DNA from: an uncultured Actinomycetes bacterium
Lineage (GTDB): Bacteria; Actinomycetota; Coriobacteriia; Coriobacteriales; Atopobiaceae
Length of the DNA: 47,827 bases
NCBI GenBank assembly: GCA_900318935.1
Contig: ONMP01000002.1
Span: 1-47,827, forward strand
Direction of reading: 5' to 3'
Both the position numbers and the translations under genes were made by a program. Shown here one piece after another: positions 9,709 to 18,078 of the stretch. Within the stretch, counting starts at the first letter, position 1. Each line of letters starts with the position of its first letter. The notes beneath the pieces are model-generated. The model saw nothing but the letters and a program-made list of their open reading frames with translations. It was not told the DNA's origin and did not search any database.

Positions 9709-10015
9709 CCCATGACACCCGGAGGCTGTACGATACTCTTGCAAGCTTGCAGATTTTTCCCCACTAGCTGACAGCAATTTCCCCGATTTTGTTGCCGCGA
9801 CCCTTTTGACCTGCCAAAAGTTTGCGTTACCGGTTTTGCATGCTTTGAACCGAGAATCTTCGAATCAATCCTGAAACCTGTGGGCCGGAAGCCGCAGACG
9901 GGCCAACCTCGGGCGGCTCTATTCCACGTCGTAGCAACCGTTCGGGCGTTCGGGCCGCAGAGGGGCCATCCATTTGGCCCTGCGGGGCGTTCCCCAGAAT
10001 CGACGTTGCCGTGGC

Positions 10016-10288
10016 ATGGCTGGGATTGCGCTTCGTGCGGGGGCAATCGGCTGGGTTTGCGCTTCGTGCGGCACTCTTCGTGCAAGATTGCGTTTCGTGC
10101 GGAGGCTTCGGCCGTAATTTGCTTTCGTGCGGGCTGTCAGCGCTCACGAAACGCAAATCCGGCCGAACCCGTCGCACGAAACGCAAATCCGACCAAAATC
10201 ACTCGCACGAAGCGCGAATCCGACCGAGGAGGCACGCACCAAACGCAAATCCAGCCGAGGGGCCCGCACGAAACGCAAATCCGGCCGA
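10016..10288. repeat. Motif-1 repeat family, 24-bp units with 31-bp period, head to head
   Basis: Direct units CGCACGAAACGCAAATCC plus a G/C-rich end start at 10141, 10173, 10204, 10235 and 10265 (steps 32, 31, 31, 30). Reverse-oriented units lie at 10016-10040, 10047-10071, 10082-10102 and 10107-10132. The two half-arrays face each other across about 8 bp at 10133-10140, so the centre can fold. Spacers are only about 7 bp and the units vary. There is no coding frame through the array. Function unknown. Confidence 0.78.
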
Positions 10289-10510
10289 AGCTCCAAAGCG
10301 CGCGGCGTCCAAGGCCGGGGAGATCGTGGGAAAAGCCGTTGAAGTGGCGGGGAGGAAGGGATGGGGCCGCCTGCCGGTAGGCTCGGAGCCGGCGTTCGTC
10401 CCGGCGACCTGCACTCTCTAACACTCGCACGTCGGGACGCGGTCCGTCGCGTCCGCTCGGCGCCGGCCTCGCACGGTGTTGAGTGCCGCTTTTGCGTCGG
10501 CGTGTGGGGC
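10289..10510. other. Gap between the two repeat arrays
   Basis: GC-rich sequence in which I see no convincing gene, RNA or terminator. The open frames crossing it on both strands have no ribosome sites and low-complexity Arg/Pro translations. Confidence 0.5.
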
Positions 10511-10942
10511 GTTCCGCCGGATTGACGTTGACGAGGGATTTTACCCCCGAATTGACGTTGGCGTGGCCACAGGACGTCAATCCGGGGGAATCCTGCCACG
10601 CAGACGTCGATCTCGGGGAACCTCGTCACAGGAACGTCAACCCCTCGGAAGGCGAGCCACGCGGACGTCAATCTCTAGGAACGTCACCACGCCAACGTAA
10701 AACACAAAGAACGCGACCCGTGGGGCACCAACCACGGCGGCGGTCCGGGAACGCCAAAAGAATGACCTCCACCGACAGGTTTTGAGATTGGCCCGAATCT
10801 TCTAACCAAGTCCCAGACCTCCGTTTTTCGTCCATTGCGGCGGGAATTTTCGTCTACTCGCTTCTTCTTCATGCAATCGCTGTCCCATGCTCTGCGTACT
10901 ATACTCATGTCTATCGCCATCACCCACGCAAAGGAGAGCGTC

Positions 10943-12826
10943 ATGCGCACCACAGAACAGGAACCACTATTTGGCCGATTATTCACCACGCGCCGGAAAG
11001 CCATATCGATGCTCGCTGGTGCCACGAGCGTCCTCGGCACATCCATGCTCGTTGGCTGCAATTCGAACCAGACCCAGACCGACAACACCGCGACAACCGA
11101 CACGTCCGCGACTGACACCAGCGCCGACAGCACGTCCATCGATGCGGCGAGCGCCCAAGAAGCGAGGGACAATCTCGCTTGGTGGCAGGACATCATCGTC
11201 TACGAGGCATACCCAAAGAGCTTCTGCGACACCGTCGGCAAAGGCACCGGCACCATCGCCGGCATCACCTCCAAGCTCGACTATTTGGCTAGCCTCGGCG
11301 TTGGCGCCATCTGGCTCACCCCGGTCTACAAGTCACCCATGAAGGACAACGGTTACGACATATCCGACTACTACGATATCGACCCCAGCTTCGGAACCAT
11401 GACCGACATGGAAGAGCTCATCGACGAGGCCGGCAAGCGTAACATCCGCATCGTGATGGACCTCGTCATGAACCACAGTTCCGACGAAAACGAATGGTTT
11501 GTCGAGTCGAGTTCCTCCACAGACAACCCCAAGGCCGACTGGTACATCTGGCGCGATGCAAAGAAGGACGGGTCGGAACCAAACAACTGGCGCGGAATCT
11601 TTGGCGGCTCAATCTGGACTTGGAACGAAGACCGCAAGCAATACTACATGCACACCTTCGGCAGCTTCCAGCCCGACCTTAACTGGGAGTGCGAGGAGAT
11701 GCGCAAGGAACTCTACAACATGGCTCGCTTCTGGCTCAAAAAGGGCGTCGGTGGCTTCCGCATCGACGCTGTTACCTATATAAAGAAGCCCGACGATTTC
11801 TCGGATGGCAAAGCTGACGCGAACGACGGCATGGTAAACGTCCATACCATGACCGCAAACACACCTGGCATTCTGGATTTCCTTCGCGAGTTTAAGGCCG
11901 AGGTCATGGATGGGACCGACGCGTTCTCCGTAGCTGAGGCCAATGGTGTCTCCGCTGACGAGCTCGTTGACTGGGTCGGCGAACAGGGTGTCTTTGACAT
12001 ACTCTTTGAGTTTAGTCACATGGACACACTCGCGCCCAGCGGAGACGACCCATACGGGCTGCCAGAATGGAAGCTCACCGACTTCAAGGGTGCCCTCACA
12101 AACAGCCAAGTCGCCACCGCGACAAACGGTTGGTACCCCATCTACTTCGAGAATCACGACCAACCGCGCTCCGGCAACCAAATTCTACCGGACGCGAAGG
12201 ACAAGATAGCTGGCGCAAAGATGCTCGGTACGGTGCTCATGACGCTCCGCGGCACGCCTTTCCTCTATGAGGGAGAAGAGCTCGGCTACGAGAACGTCGC
12301 TTGGGACTCCATCGATGACTACGACGACATCCAAACACGCAACCAGTACAAGATGGCGCTCGAGGCTGGCAAGACCGAGGAGGAGGCCCTCGCCTACGCC
12401 CAGGCCCGTAGCCGCGACAACGCCCGCACGCCCATGCAGTGGGATGCCAGCAAGAACGCCGGCTTCACGACGGGTACGCCTTGGCTGCCCGTCCACGACG
12501 ACTTCGAGACTTGCAACGTGGATGTTCAGGATCAGGACGCCGACTCGGTGTTGCTGTACTACCGCTCTCTCGCTGACTTGCGAAAGAACTTGCCGGTACT
12601 GATTGCCGGAGACTACGTCGAGCTGATGGCCGATAGCGAGGAGGTGTATGCCTACCAGCGCACTTGCGGCGAGGACAAGGCCGTGATTCTAGCCAACTTC
12701 ACCGAGTCCGAGGTGTCCTTCGACGAGTCGCTCGTCGACGGCATGGATGTCGCCCTCAGCACCCACGATACCAGCACTCCCGGAACGCTGCAGCCCCTCG
12801 AGGCTGTCGTCTACCGCACTGCGTAA
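10943..12826 (+). CDS. Tat-exported lipoprotein alpha-glucosidase, GH13 family
   Basis: 627 residues; the ATG at 10943 follows AAGGAG by 6 bases. The N-terminus has a twin-arginine segment (TTRRKAISM), a hydrophobic stretch and the lipobox LVGC, so the mature enzyme should be a lipid-anchored, outward-facing protein. A Thr/Ser/Asp-rich linker leads to a full GH13 barrel: region I DLVMNH (about 173), region II GFRIDAV with nucleophile D275, region III VAEAN with acid/base E332, region IV ENHDQ with D406, then a C-terminal beta domain. The WWQDIIVYEAYPKSF opening and NGYDISDYYDI fit the oligo-1,6-glucosidase/alpha-glucosidase/trehalose-6-phosphate hydrolase group. The outside location suggests maltooligosaccharide or isomaltooligosaccharide hydrolysis. 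Stands alone, with a strong terminator after it. Confidence 0.92.
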   Translation: MRTTEQEPLFGRLFTTRRKAISMLAGATSVLGTSMLVGCNSNQTQTDNTATTDTSATDTSADSTSIDAASAQEARDNLAWWQDIIVYEAYPKSFCDTVGKGTGTIAGITSKLDYLASLGVGAIWLTPVYKSPMKDNGYDISDYYDIDPSFGTMTDMEELIDEAGKRNIRIVMDLVMNHSSDENEWFVESSSSTDNPKADWYIWRDAKKDGSEPNNWRGIFGGSIWTWNEDRKQYYMHTFGSFQPDLNWECEEMRKELYNMARFWLKKGVGGFRIDAVTYIKKPDDFSDGKADANDGMVNVHTMTANTPGILDFLREFKAEVMDGTDAFSVAEANGVSADELVDWVGEQGVFDILFEFSHMDTLAPSGDDPYGLPEWKLTDFKGALTNSQVATATNGWYPIYFENHDQPRSGNQILPDAKDKIAGAKMLGTVLMTLRGTPFLYEGEELGYENVAWDSIDDYDDIQTRNQYKMALEAGKTEEEALAYAQARSRDNARTPMQWDASKNAGFTTGTPWLPVHDDFETCNVDVQDQDADSVLLYYRSLADLRKNLPVLIAGDYVELMADSEEVYAYQRTCGEDKAVILANFTESEVSFDESLVDGMDVALSTHDTSTPGTLQPLEAVVYRTA

Positions 12827-12856
12827 CTTTCTCGCAAGACAGGGCCGAACGGCAAA

Positions 12857-12887
12857 GAGGGGCACTCCACAGCACGGAGTGCCCCTC
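12857..12887. terminator. Bidirectional terminator
   Basis: GAGGGGCACTCC and GGAGTGCCCCTC form a perfect 12-bp stem with a 7-nt loop, followed by TTCATTT on the plus strand. It lies between the convergent glucosidase and histidine kinase genes and probably serves both. Confidence 0.85.
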
Positions 12888-12908
12888 TTCATTTCTGCTG
12901 GTCCTTGC

Positions 12909-14396
12909 CTACGAACGCTTGCGCCGCACGATCGGCAGGTGGAGCGTGAACGTCGTGCCGACACCCTCTTCCGAATCCACCGAGATCGTTCCGTTGTGCC
13001 GGTCAACAATCTCTTTCGTCAGGGCAAGACCCACGCCAAGCCCTCCAGCCTCGCGCTCGCGGCTCGCGTCCGACCGCCAGAATCGGCTAAACACGCGCGG
13101 GATGTCTTCCTTTGCAATGCCGATGCCCGTGTCGCTCACCGAGAGCAGCACGTTGCGTCGATCGCGCGCCACGCGCACCACCACGCTGCCACCCTCAGGT
13201 GTATAGCGCAGCGCGTTGCTCAGCAGGTTGACCATTGCCTCACGCACCAGATCCGGGTCAACCTCCGCCGTGTACTCAGCATGCCCCGTATCGTTCACGA
13301 AGGTCAACTCGAGATCGTTGTCCTGGAAGAGCAACACCTGCATGGTCACAAGGTCACTGCAAAGTGCCACCACGTCGCACTTCTCGAAGTGGATGGGTAT
13401 CTTTCCGTTCTCCATGCGCGAGAGTCGCAACATGGCGTCAACCAACCTCGAGAGACGACGAACCTCCACCGCAACGGTCGCGAGATTATCTTGGTCAGCC
13501 GGCATCACACCATCCTGCATGGCCTCCACCGTCGCCTGCATAGCCATGAGGGGAGTGCGCAGCTCGTGCGCCACATCACTCGTGAGACGATGCTCCATCT
13601 TGATGTCGCGCTCGAGCGAAGCCGCCATGTCGTCGAAGGTCTCGCCAAGCCGCCCCATCTCGTCGCTACCCGCCAAACCCGTGCGCGCCGTGAGGTCGCC
13701 ATTGCGAATCTGCGCGGCCGTCGTGGTGATCACCTTGATGGGTCGAGTGAGCGCGCGTGCCACGATGTAGCCGATGACGCAAGCAAACACCACGGCCAAG
13801 CTTGCTGCCATGACGATTGCGGCATAGGAATTAGTGCGGAAGGTCGAGTCCGCCTTGGTGAGTAGCAAGTCAGAACTTGCTGCCCAGTAGGTGATGGTGC
13901 CCACGCGACCCTCGTTCATGGAAACAACCTCAGCCGAGACCACTGACTCAGTCCCGCGCGGCATTTCGAGAATCGTCACATTCCGCTGCGCGGTCGTGCC
14001 AGACGCCATCCCTCCCGCGATGTCATCGTAGAGCACGAAACCATGAATATCCTCCAGTCGCATACCGACGTCGGGCATTGCTTGAGAGGTCTCTTCAACG
14101 TATTTGAGCGCGCTATCTCCCCACATACCCTCTGCATCGTACTGTTGCCCCAGGCTGTCAGCCATGTATTGCACCATGCGCTGCATGTTTTGGCGAGTGT
14201 ACAGCTGGAACTGTCCCTCCCACACGATGGCGAGCACGATGGAGAGCACCACGGCCGTCATCACAGCCGTGAGGGCAAAGGAAAGCGCCATGCGCGTGCT
14301 GTACCTCATGGTACTGCGCGGCTGGCGCTTGATCGTGTTGTAAGACGAGACGTTCGACTCGGCAGACGCCTCGCGTTGTGCATGGCCCTTGGGCAT
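12909..14396 (-). CDS. Membrane sensor histidine kinase
   Basis: About 495 residues from the ATG at 14396, eight bases after the stop of the response regulator gene; a longer frame from 14474 would overlap that gene. Two membrane segments flank an extracytoplasmic sensor domain of about 140 residues (MALSFALTAVMTAVVLSIVLAIV; YAAIVMAASLAVVFACVIGYIV). Then HAMP, HisKA with VAHELRTPL (phospho-His), and an ATPase domain with NLLSNALRYTPEGG, DTGIGI and GGLGVGLAL. The signal is not predictable from sequence. With the adjacent regulator it forms a co-transcribed two-component system. Confidence 0.93.
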   Translation of the reverse strand: MPKGHAQREASAESNVSSYNTIKRQPRSTMRYSTRMALSFALTAVMTAVVLSIVLAIVWEGQFQLYTRQNMQRMVQYMADSLGQQYDAEGMWGDSALKYVEETSQAMPDVGMRLEDIHGFVLYDDIAGGMASGTTAQRNVTILEMPRGTESVVSAEVVSMNEGRVGTITYWAASSDLLLTKADSTFRTNSYAAIVMAASLAVVFACVIGYIVARALTRPIKVITTTAAQIRNGDLTARTGLAGSDEMGRLGETFDDMAASLERDIKMEHRLTSDVAHELRTPLMAMQATVEAMQDGVMPADQDNLATVAVEVRRLSRLVDAMLRLSRMENGKIPIHFEKCDVVALCSDLVTMQVLLFQDNDLELTFVNDTGHAEYTAEVDPDLVREAMVNLLSNALRYTPEGGSVVVRVARDRRNVLLSVSDTGIGIAKEDIPRVFSRFWRSDASREREAGGLGVGLALTKEIVDRHNGTISVDSEEGVGTTFTLHLPIVRRKRS

Positions 14397-14403
14397 GAGA
14401 CCG

Positions 14404-15138
14404 CTACTTGCGAGCGCGGCCCTTGGCCTTGTCGCCCGCCTTGTCGGGTGCCTCGAAGCGGTAGCCGACACCATGCACGGTGTAGAGCCAGCGCGGATTG
14501 CGCGGATCGTCGCCCAGCTTCGCGCGGAGGTTCTTTACGTGGGAGTCGATGGTACGCTCGTAGCCCTCGAAGTCGTAGCCCAAGACCTTCTCAACCAGCT
14601 CCATGCGTGTGTACACGCGACCCGGGAAGCGGGCGAGAGTGGTGAGCAGCTTGAACTCGGAGGCGGTGAGGTCGATCTCTCGATCCTCGATGGTCACCTT
14701 GTGGCCCGAGATGTCAATGACGAGGTCGCCAAAGTCCAAGACCTCGAGCTGGGGCTCGCTCTCGGTGTGGGCGCGGCGCAACAGGGCGCGGACGCGCGCA
14801 ACGAGCTCACGCGGGGAGAAGGGCTTGATCAGGTAGTCATCGGCACCGAGCTCGAGGCCGATGATGCGATCCTCAACCTCGCCCTTTGCCGTGAGCATGA
14901 TGATGGGAACGTTCGAGGTCTCGCGAATCGCGCGACATACGCGTTCGCCCGAAAGTTTGGGAAGCATGAGGTCAAGGATGACGAGGTCGAAGGAATGCTT
15001 CTCGAACTCCTCCACGGCGCTCTGCCCGTCGCCCACACCACGCACGATGTAATTCTCGCGCTCCAGGTAGGCAGCCACGGCATCACGAATCGCCTTCTCG
15101 TCCTCTACCAAAAGGATTCTCTTCTCGTCAGCGGCCAT
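14404..15138 (-). CDS. OmpR/PhoB-family response regulator
   Basis: 244 residues; AGGAGA lies 6 bases before the ATG. The receiver domain has the acidic pocket VEDEK, phospho-acceptor Asp in LVILDLMLP (about residue 54), the Thr in MLTAKG and Lys in IKPFSP. The C-terminal winged helix ends with TIDSHVKNLRAKLGDD and VHGVGYRFE, the classic PhoB-type DNA-binding signature. A basic tail (KAGDKAKGRARK) follows. It is the first gene of the pair with the histidine kinase. Targets are unknown. Confidence 0.94.
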   Translation of the reverse strand: MAADEKRILLVEDEKAIRDAVAAYLERENYIVRGVGDGQSAVEEFEKHSFDLVILDLMLPKLSGERVCRAIRETSNVPIIMLTAKGEVEDRIIGLELGADDYLIKPFSPRELVARVRALLRRAHTESEPQLEVLDFGDLVIDISGHKVTIEDREIDLTASEFKLLTTLARFPGRVYTRMELVEKVLGYDFEGYERTIDSHVKNLRAKLGDDPRNPRWLYTVHGVGYRFEAPDKAGDKAKGRARK

Positions 15139-15220
15139 AATTCGTCTCCTAACTTCGATTTCGCCGTTACAGACAATTCACCACCATACTTACATAAGTT
15201 TAGCGCAAACGCGCCAAAAG

Positions 15221-16435
15221 CTACAGTGCGAAAGCGCGAACAGTCACCGCAGTGGGGTAACCCGACGCCTCATCCTTGACCGTGGCAAATGTCAAGAACT
15301 CATTCGTCTCGCCGACTCGTGCGGGATATTCGCCGTAATCAACGCAGCGATTCGCCGCCGTAAGAATGGAATACGTCGATTTGCGTAGGTTCACCACGAA
15401 GTAAGACGCCCTGCTCTTGATGATGAACACGTCGTCCTTTGCCGCCACGTTGGCGCTTGGTTCACGCGCCAGACGCACGAACGGCCCTTCGCTCGTCCCC
15501 AGATAGGTGCCCATGTAGCCAAACATCCCGCCGGACTTGTAGTCGGCCTCTATTGACACGGCGAAGCGATTGCCCACATACGTCGCATAGAACGGGCGAA
15601 TCGACCTCGGAAGCACGAGCTGGTCCACGATGGTATGCAAGTCGTCATTAAGCGAATACGCCGTCACCCCATAAAAGACACCCTCGTCAGCACGAACGCG
15701 CGGCGCAAGCACTACGAGGTCATTCGAGATGCTTGGCTCTACGGCAAAGCGCCCAGGCGACTCAACCACCGATCGCGCATTCTCGTCACCGAGCTTCCAG
15801 ATATAACAAAACGAGGGTTCCTTGGTCTTCGTACCCGAGAGCGACGGCATGACTTGCCATAAAACGGTGTTGCCCACGCAGGTGAAACCGGGTGGATCGT
15901 AATCAGCATCAGCTTGCCAGAGCGTGGTGGCGTTTCCATCGAGCTTGCCTTGCGTGGACGAGAAACGAGCCGCATACAGCGACCATTCGTGTGTAAGGTA
16001 ATCAAGCTCGACCCATGCGTAGACCTCGTCGGAACATCTCGTGTCGTAGACAACCACGGTGTGACTGTCACCGAGCACGTCAGGTATCACTTCGCTGAGC
16101 GTGCCGTCTTCCGTCGAAAAGGCACAGCCTTTGACCATGGGTGATGCCGACGAACCGGCTTGCGTCACAGGTATCCACTTGCTCGTGGTCTCGTGCAAGA
16201 CGCTTCCTAGCGGCAACGTCCACTCAGCGACATCCTGCAAGTCCAAATCCGTCTCTTCGAACTCGTCGATAATGCTAATCGCCTTGTCTTCGTCCACGAC
16301 CATGGGTTCGGGCACGACATACTCTTCAGGGTCGCTACATCCATCAAGCACGCCAATCGTAGCCCCAGCAGCACTGGCAATTCCCAGCGTACGCAGGAAA
16401 CCTCGTCGCGAGAGACTGAGCTTAGGCCAACGCAC
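15221..16435 (-). CDS. Tat-exported lipoprotein, probable beta-propeller
   Basis: 404 residues. The N-terminus has a full Tat motif SRRGFLRTLG, an Ala/Gly-rich core and the lipobox VLDGC. The rest has repeated strand patterns (VYAWVELD, GNTVLWQVMP, NDLVVLAPRV, GNRFAVSIEA) that look like a six- or seven-bladed propeller without catalytic motifs. Its start overlaps the end of the TSCPD gene by 14 bases, so the two are probably translationally coupled. Role unknown: perhaps a surface or envelope-assembly binding protein. Confidence 0.75.
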   Translation of the reverse strand: MRWPKLSLSRRGFLRTLGIASAAGATIGVLDGCSDPEEYVVPEPMVVDEDKAISIIDEFEETDLDLQDVAEWTLPLGSVLHETTSKWIPVTQAGSSASPMVKGCAFSTEDGTLSEVIPDVLGDSHTVVVYDTRCSDEVYAWVELDYLTHEWSLYAARFSSTQGKLDGNATTLWQADADYDPPGFTCVGNTVLWQVMPSLSGTKTKEPSFCYIWKLGDENARSVVESPGRFAVEPSISNDLVVLAPRVRADEGVFYGVTAYSLNDDLHTIVDQLVLPRSIRPFYATYVGNRFAVSIEADYKSGGMFGYMGTYLGTSEGPFVRLAREPSANVAAKDDVFIIKSRASYFVVNLRKSTYSILTAANRCVDYGEYPARVGETNEFLTFATVKDEASGYPTAVTVRAFAL

Positions 16436-16694
16436 GCGCCTTCTCCTGGGCCTGTCTCAGCGCGATGGTCAGCTGGTCAGCACAAGAAGTCCCACGACGA
16501 CCACAGAGATTGCCCGCAAGCAGCGCGACAACCTCATCGACCGGCTTTCCCTTGATGAGCTTGGCAACTGCCTTGGTATTGCCGTTACAACCCCCATCAA
16601 AAACGACGTTTCCCACGGTGCTGCCGTCGTCAGACACCTCCACATGGATATTGCGCGGACAGACTCGCTGCGGCCTGAAATCCATCTCGTACAT
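16422..16694 (-). CDS. TSCPD domain protein (TIGR03905-like)
   Basis: 90 residues. The ATG at 16694 has GGAGGGG just upstream, which decides against the TTG 12 bases earlier. The family signature TSCADQL lies near the C-terminus, with FDGGCNGNTKAVAKLIKGK in the middle and paired cysteines (VCPRN, GGC, NLC). TSCPD domains also occur at the end of B12-dependent ribonucleotide reductases, where the Cys residues bind metal or relay thiols; stand-alone copies have no proven function. First gene of a two-gene unit with the Tat lipoprotein. Confidence 0.85.
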   Translation of the reverse strand: MYEMDFRPQRVCPRNIHVEVSDDGSTVGNVVFDGGCNGNTKAVAKLIKGKPVDEVVALLAGNLCGRRGTSCADQLTIALRQAQEKARALA

Positions 16695-16875
16695 GTACCC
16701 CTCCAATACCTAGTTTGCGTACCATGTCAGTATACCCCGTCACTCTAGCTGCTACTCTCGACGCTGAAAATATCTGTAATGCTATTGTCTTGACAATCGC
16801 GTCAACCGCAAAACGAAAGAATACCGTCCGCCACTCCCGTTTTCAGCTAAATCACATGACATGATGGTTAGAAGT

Positions 16876-16983
16876 GCGCTTATTGTACGACGAAATTGGG
16901 TATTCTCGTCTATCCAGCGATGATTTACTGGGCTAATGCACTCGGATACTCGCCATTTCCAGTTTTCGTCGTACAATAAGCGC
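16876..16983. repeat. 20-bp perfect inverted repeat flanking the upstream region of the nuclease-fold gene
   Basis: GCGCTTATTGTACGACGAAA at 16876-16895 is exactly inverted at 16964-16983, with 68 bp between and partial symmetry continuing inward. The right arm ends 33 bp before the start at 17016. Each arm holds an outward-facing TACAAT, a possible -10, so the pair could bracket divergent promoters for this gene and the TSCPD gene. The rest of 16695-17015 shows no gene; a 67-codon open frame here is mostly the repeat read through. Confidence 0.8.
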
Positions 16984-17015
16984 ATTTTCAGCCAAGGAAG
17001 GTTTCAAATCACGCC

Positions 17016-18056
17016 ATGTTTCTCATTTTGGATGATGTTACAGCCTATGAGTATTGGATGCTCTATAACCCTTTATATAGCAACTTTCCTGACGACTCCC
17101 CACGCCAGCCCGTAACTACATTTGAGCATTCCTCAAGCAACGAAATCAGCAAAATGATAGCCATGAAAGATGGGGAGACCGGCCCGATACATATTATGGT
17201 CGATTCTCTCTCCAATCGCAGGCCTTCCGAGAACGTTATCTGCCATGTTTTTATGCCCCGAACGCCTCTACCACCGAAATCCATCTACCATATCGGCCCA
17301 AATCTCGGTGTGGTATCTCCTGAACTCTGTATGGTACGACTGGCAGCAAGTCTCCCGCGCTATGAGTTGCTCCACAAGGTCTCAAACATGCTCGGATTAT
17401 TCTCGTTTAACTATTGGGATCGCATGGAGCTCGTCGAGCGAGAGGCAATTACTAGCATTCAGAAGACAAGAGAATACTTGAAAGAGATTCCCTACGCAAA
17501 AGGGGTGAGGAATCTTCGTCAAGCATTGAACTCAGTTTGCGAGCGCTGTCGATCACCTCGTGAAACCACCTTGGCACTCAACCTCAAAATGTCCACGCGA
17601 CTCGGCGGACAGTCACTTCCTCCATTCGAAGTCAACAGCGACCTTGACATGTCCGACGAAGCCAAGCTGCTCACAAAGAAGTCGAATTTAGAGGGCGATA
17701 TAGTCTGGAAGAAGAAGAACGCAGTAATTGAATACAACAGCGACGAATGGCACCTTAACACAGCCCAGACGATATCGGACATGGAAAAGATCTCTGCCAT
17801 GCAGCGAATGGGTGTGACAGTCTTTCCCATGTCCACCAGACAATTTGATGACTACGACGTGTTCGAATCATTCATATGCGGGGTCCGCACTGTCCTCGGC
17901 GTGCGCGATCGCAATGCAGATGCAGCGCGTGCCAAACGGCGCGCGCTGCATACAGACCTTATCGAAGTGGAGCGAGTTGAGCGCGAGAAGCCGGTCTTGG
18001 GCGAAACCGCACGATGGCAGTACCTCGAACCCCGCCTTGACGTTGCAAATCTATAG
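17016..18056 (+). CDS. Uncharacterised nuclease-fold protein (VSR/DUF559-like), paralogue A
   Basis: 346 residues. The C-terminal third has the acidic pattern E183 (SPRET), D228 (GDIVW), E239-Y240 (VIEYNSDEWH), then a GVTVFPMS strand, in the order seen in VSR/DUF559-type PD-(D/E)XK folds. The usual Lys is replaced, so activity is not certain. The centre has VVSPELCMVRLAA, reminiscent of AbiEi-type and related Coriobacteriia proteins; the N-terminus is not recognised. The gene at 43517-44715 is a clear paralogue (SPAET, LDVFW, LEYESTEYH). The AAGGAAGG upstream is 14 bases from the ATG, rather far. Preceded by a 20-bp inverted repeat. Codon use is less biased than its neighbours, suggesting transfer. 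Confidence 0.7.
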   Translation: MFLILDDVTAYEYWMLYNPLYSNFPDDSPRQPVTTFEHSSSNEISKMIAMKDGETGPIHIMVDSLSNRRPSENVICHVFMPRTPLPPKSIYHIGPNLGVVSPELCMVRLAASLPRYELLHKVSNMLGLFSFNYWDRMELVEREAITSIQKTREYLKEIPYAKGVRNLRQALNSVCERCRSPRETTLALNLKMSTRLGGQSLPPFEVNSDLDMSDEAKLLTKKSNLEGDIVWKKKNAVIEYNSDEWHLNTAQTISDMEKISAMQRMGVTVFPMSTRQFDDYDVFESFICGVRTVLGVRDRNADAARAKRRALHTDLIEVERVEREKPVLGETARWQYLEPRLDVANL

Positions 18057-18078
18057 AAGGATAGAGCACCGAGCGGCG

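Larger units (their letters stand above)
9989..10711. repeat. Motif-2 repeat family, ~26-bp units with 30-bp period, head to head
   Basis: Units contain ACGTCAAT or ACGTCGAT followed by a G-rich end and GGAA. Direct copies start at 10566, 10595, 10625, 10656 and 10686 (steps 29, 30, 31, 30; the last is decayed). Reverse copies are at 10511-10537 and 10542-10566, and a distant one at 9989-10015. The two head-to-head units at 10542-10590 make a strong palindrome centred on GTGGCCAC. The units show no steady reading frame, so they are not coding. Function unknown. Confidence 0.75.

Noticed and set aside
10141..10288. CRISPR array
   Set aside because: The repeats vary, spacers are only about 7 bp, half of the units are inverted, and there are no cas genes.
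9827..10785. Several overlapping 70-175-codon frames in the repeat region
   Set aside because: Their translations are just the DNA repeats read in changing frames (TKRKS, ETQIRP, RNANP), since the repeat period is not a constant multiple of three.
16782..16985. 67-codon minus-strand frame
   Set aside because: Most of it is the 20-bp inverted repeat and the sequence between its arms; no ribosome site.
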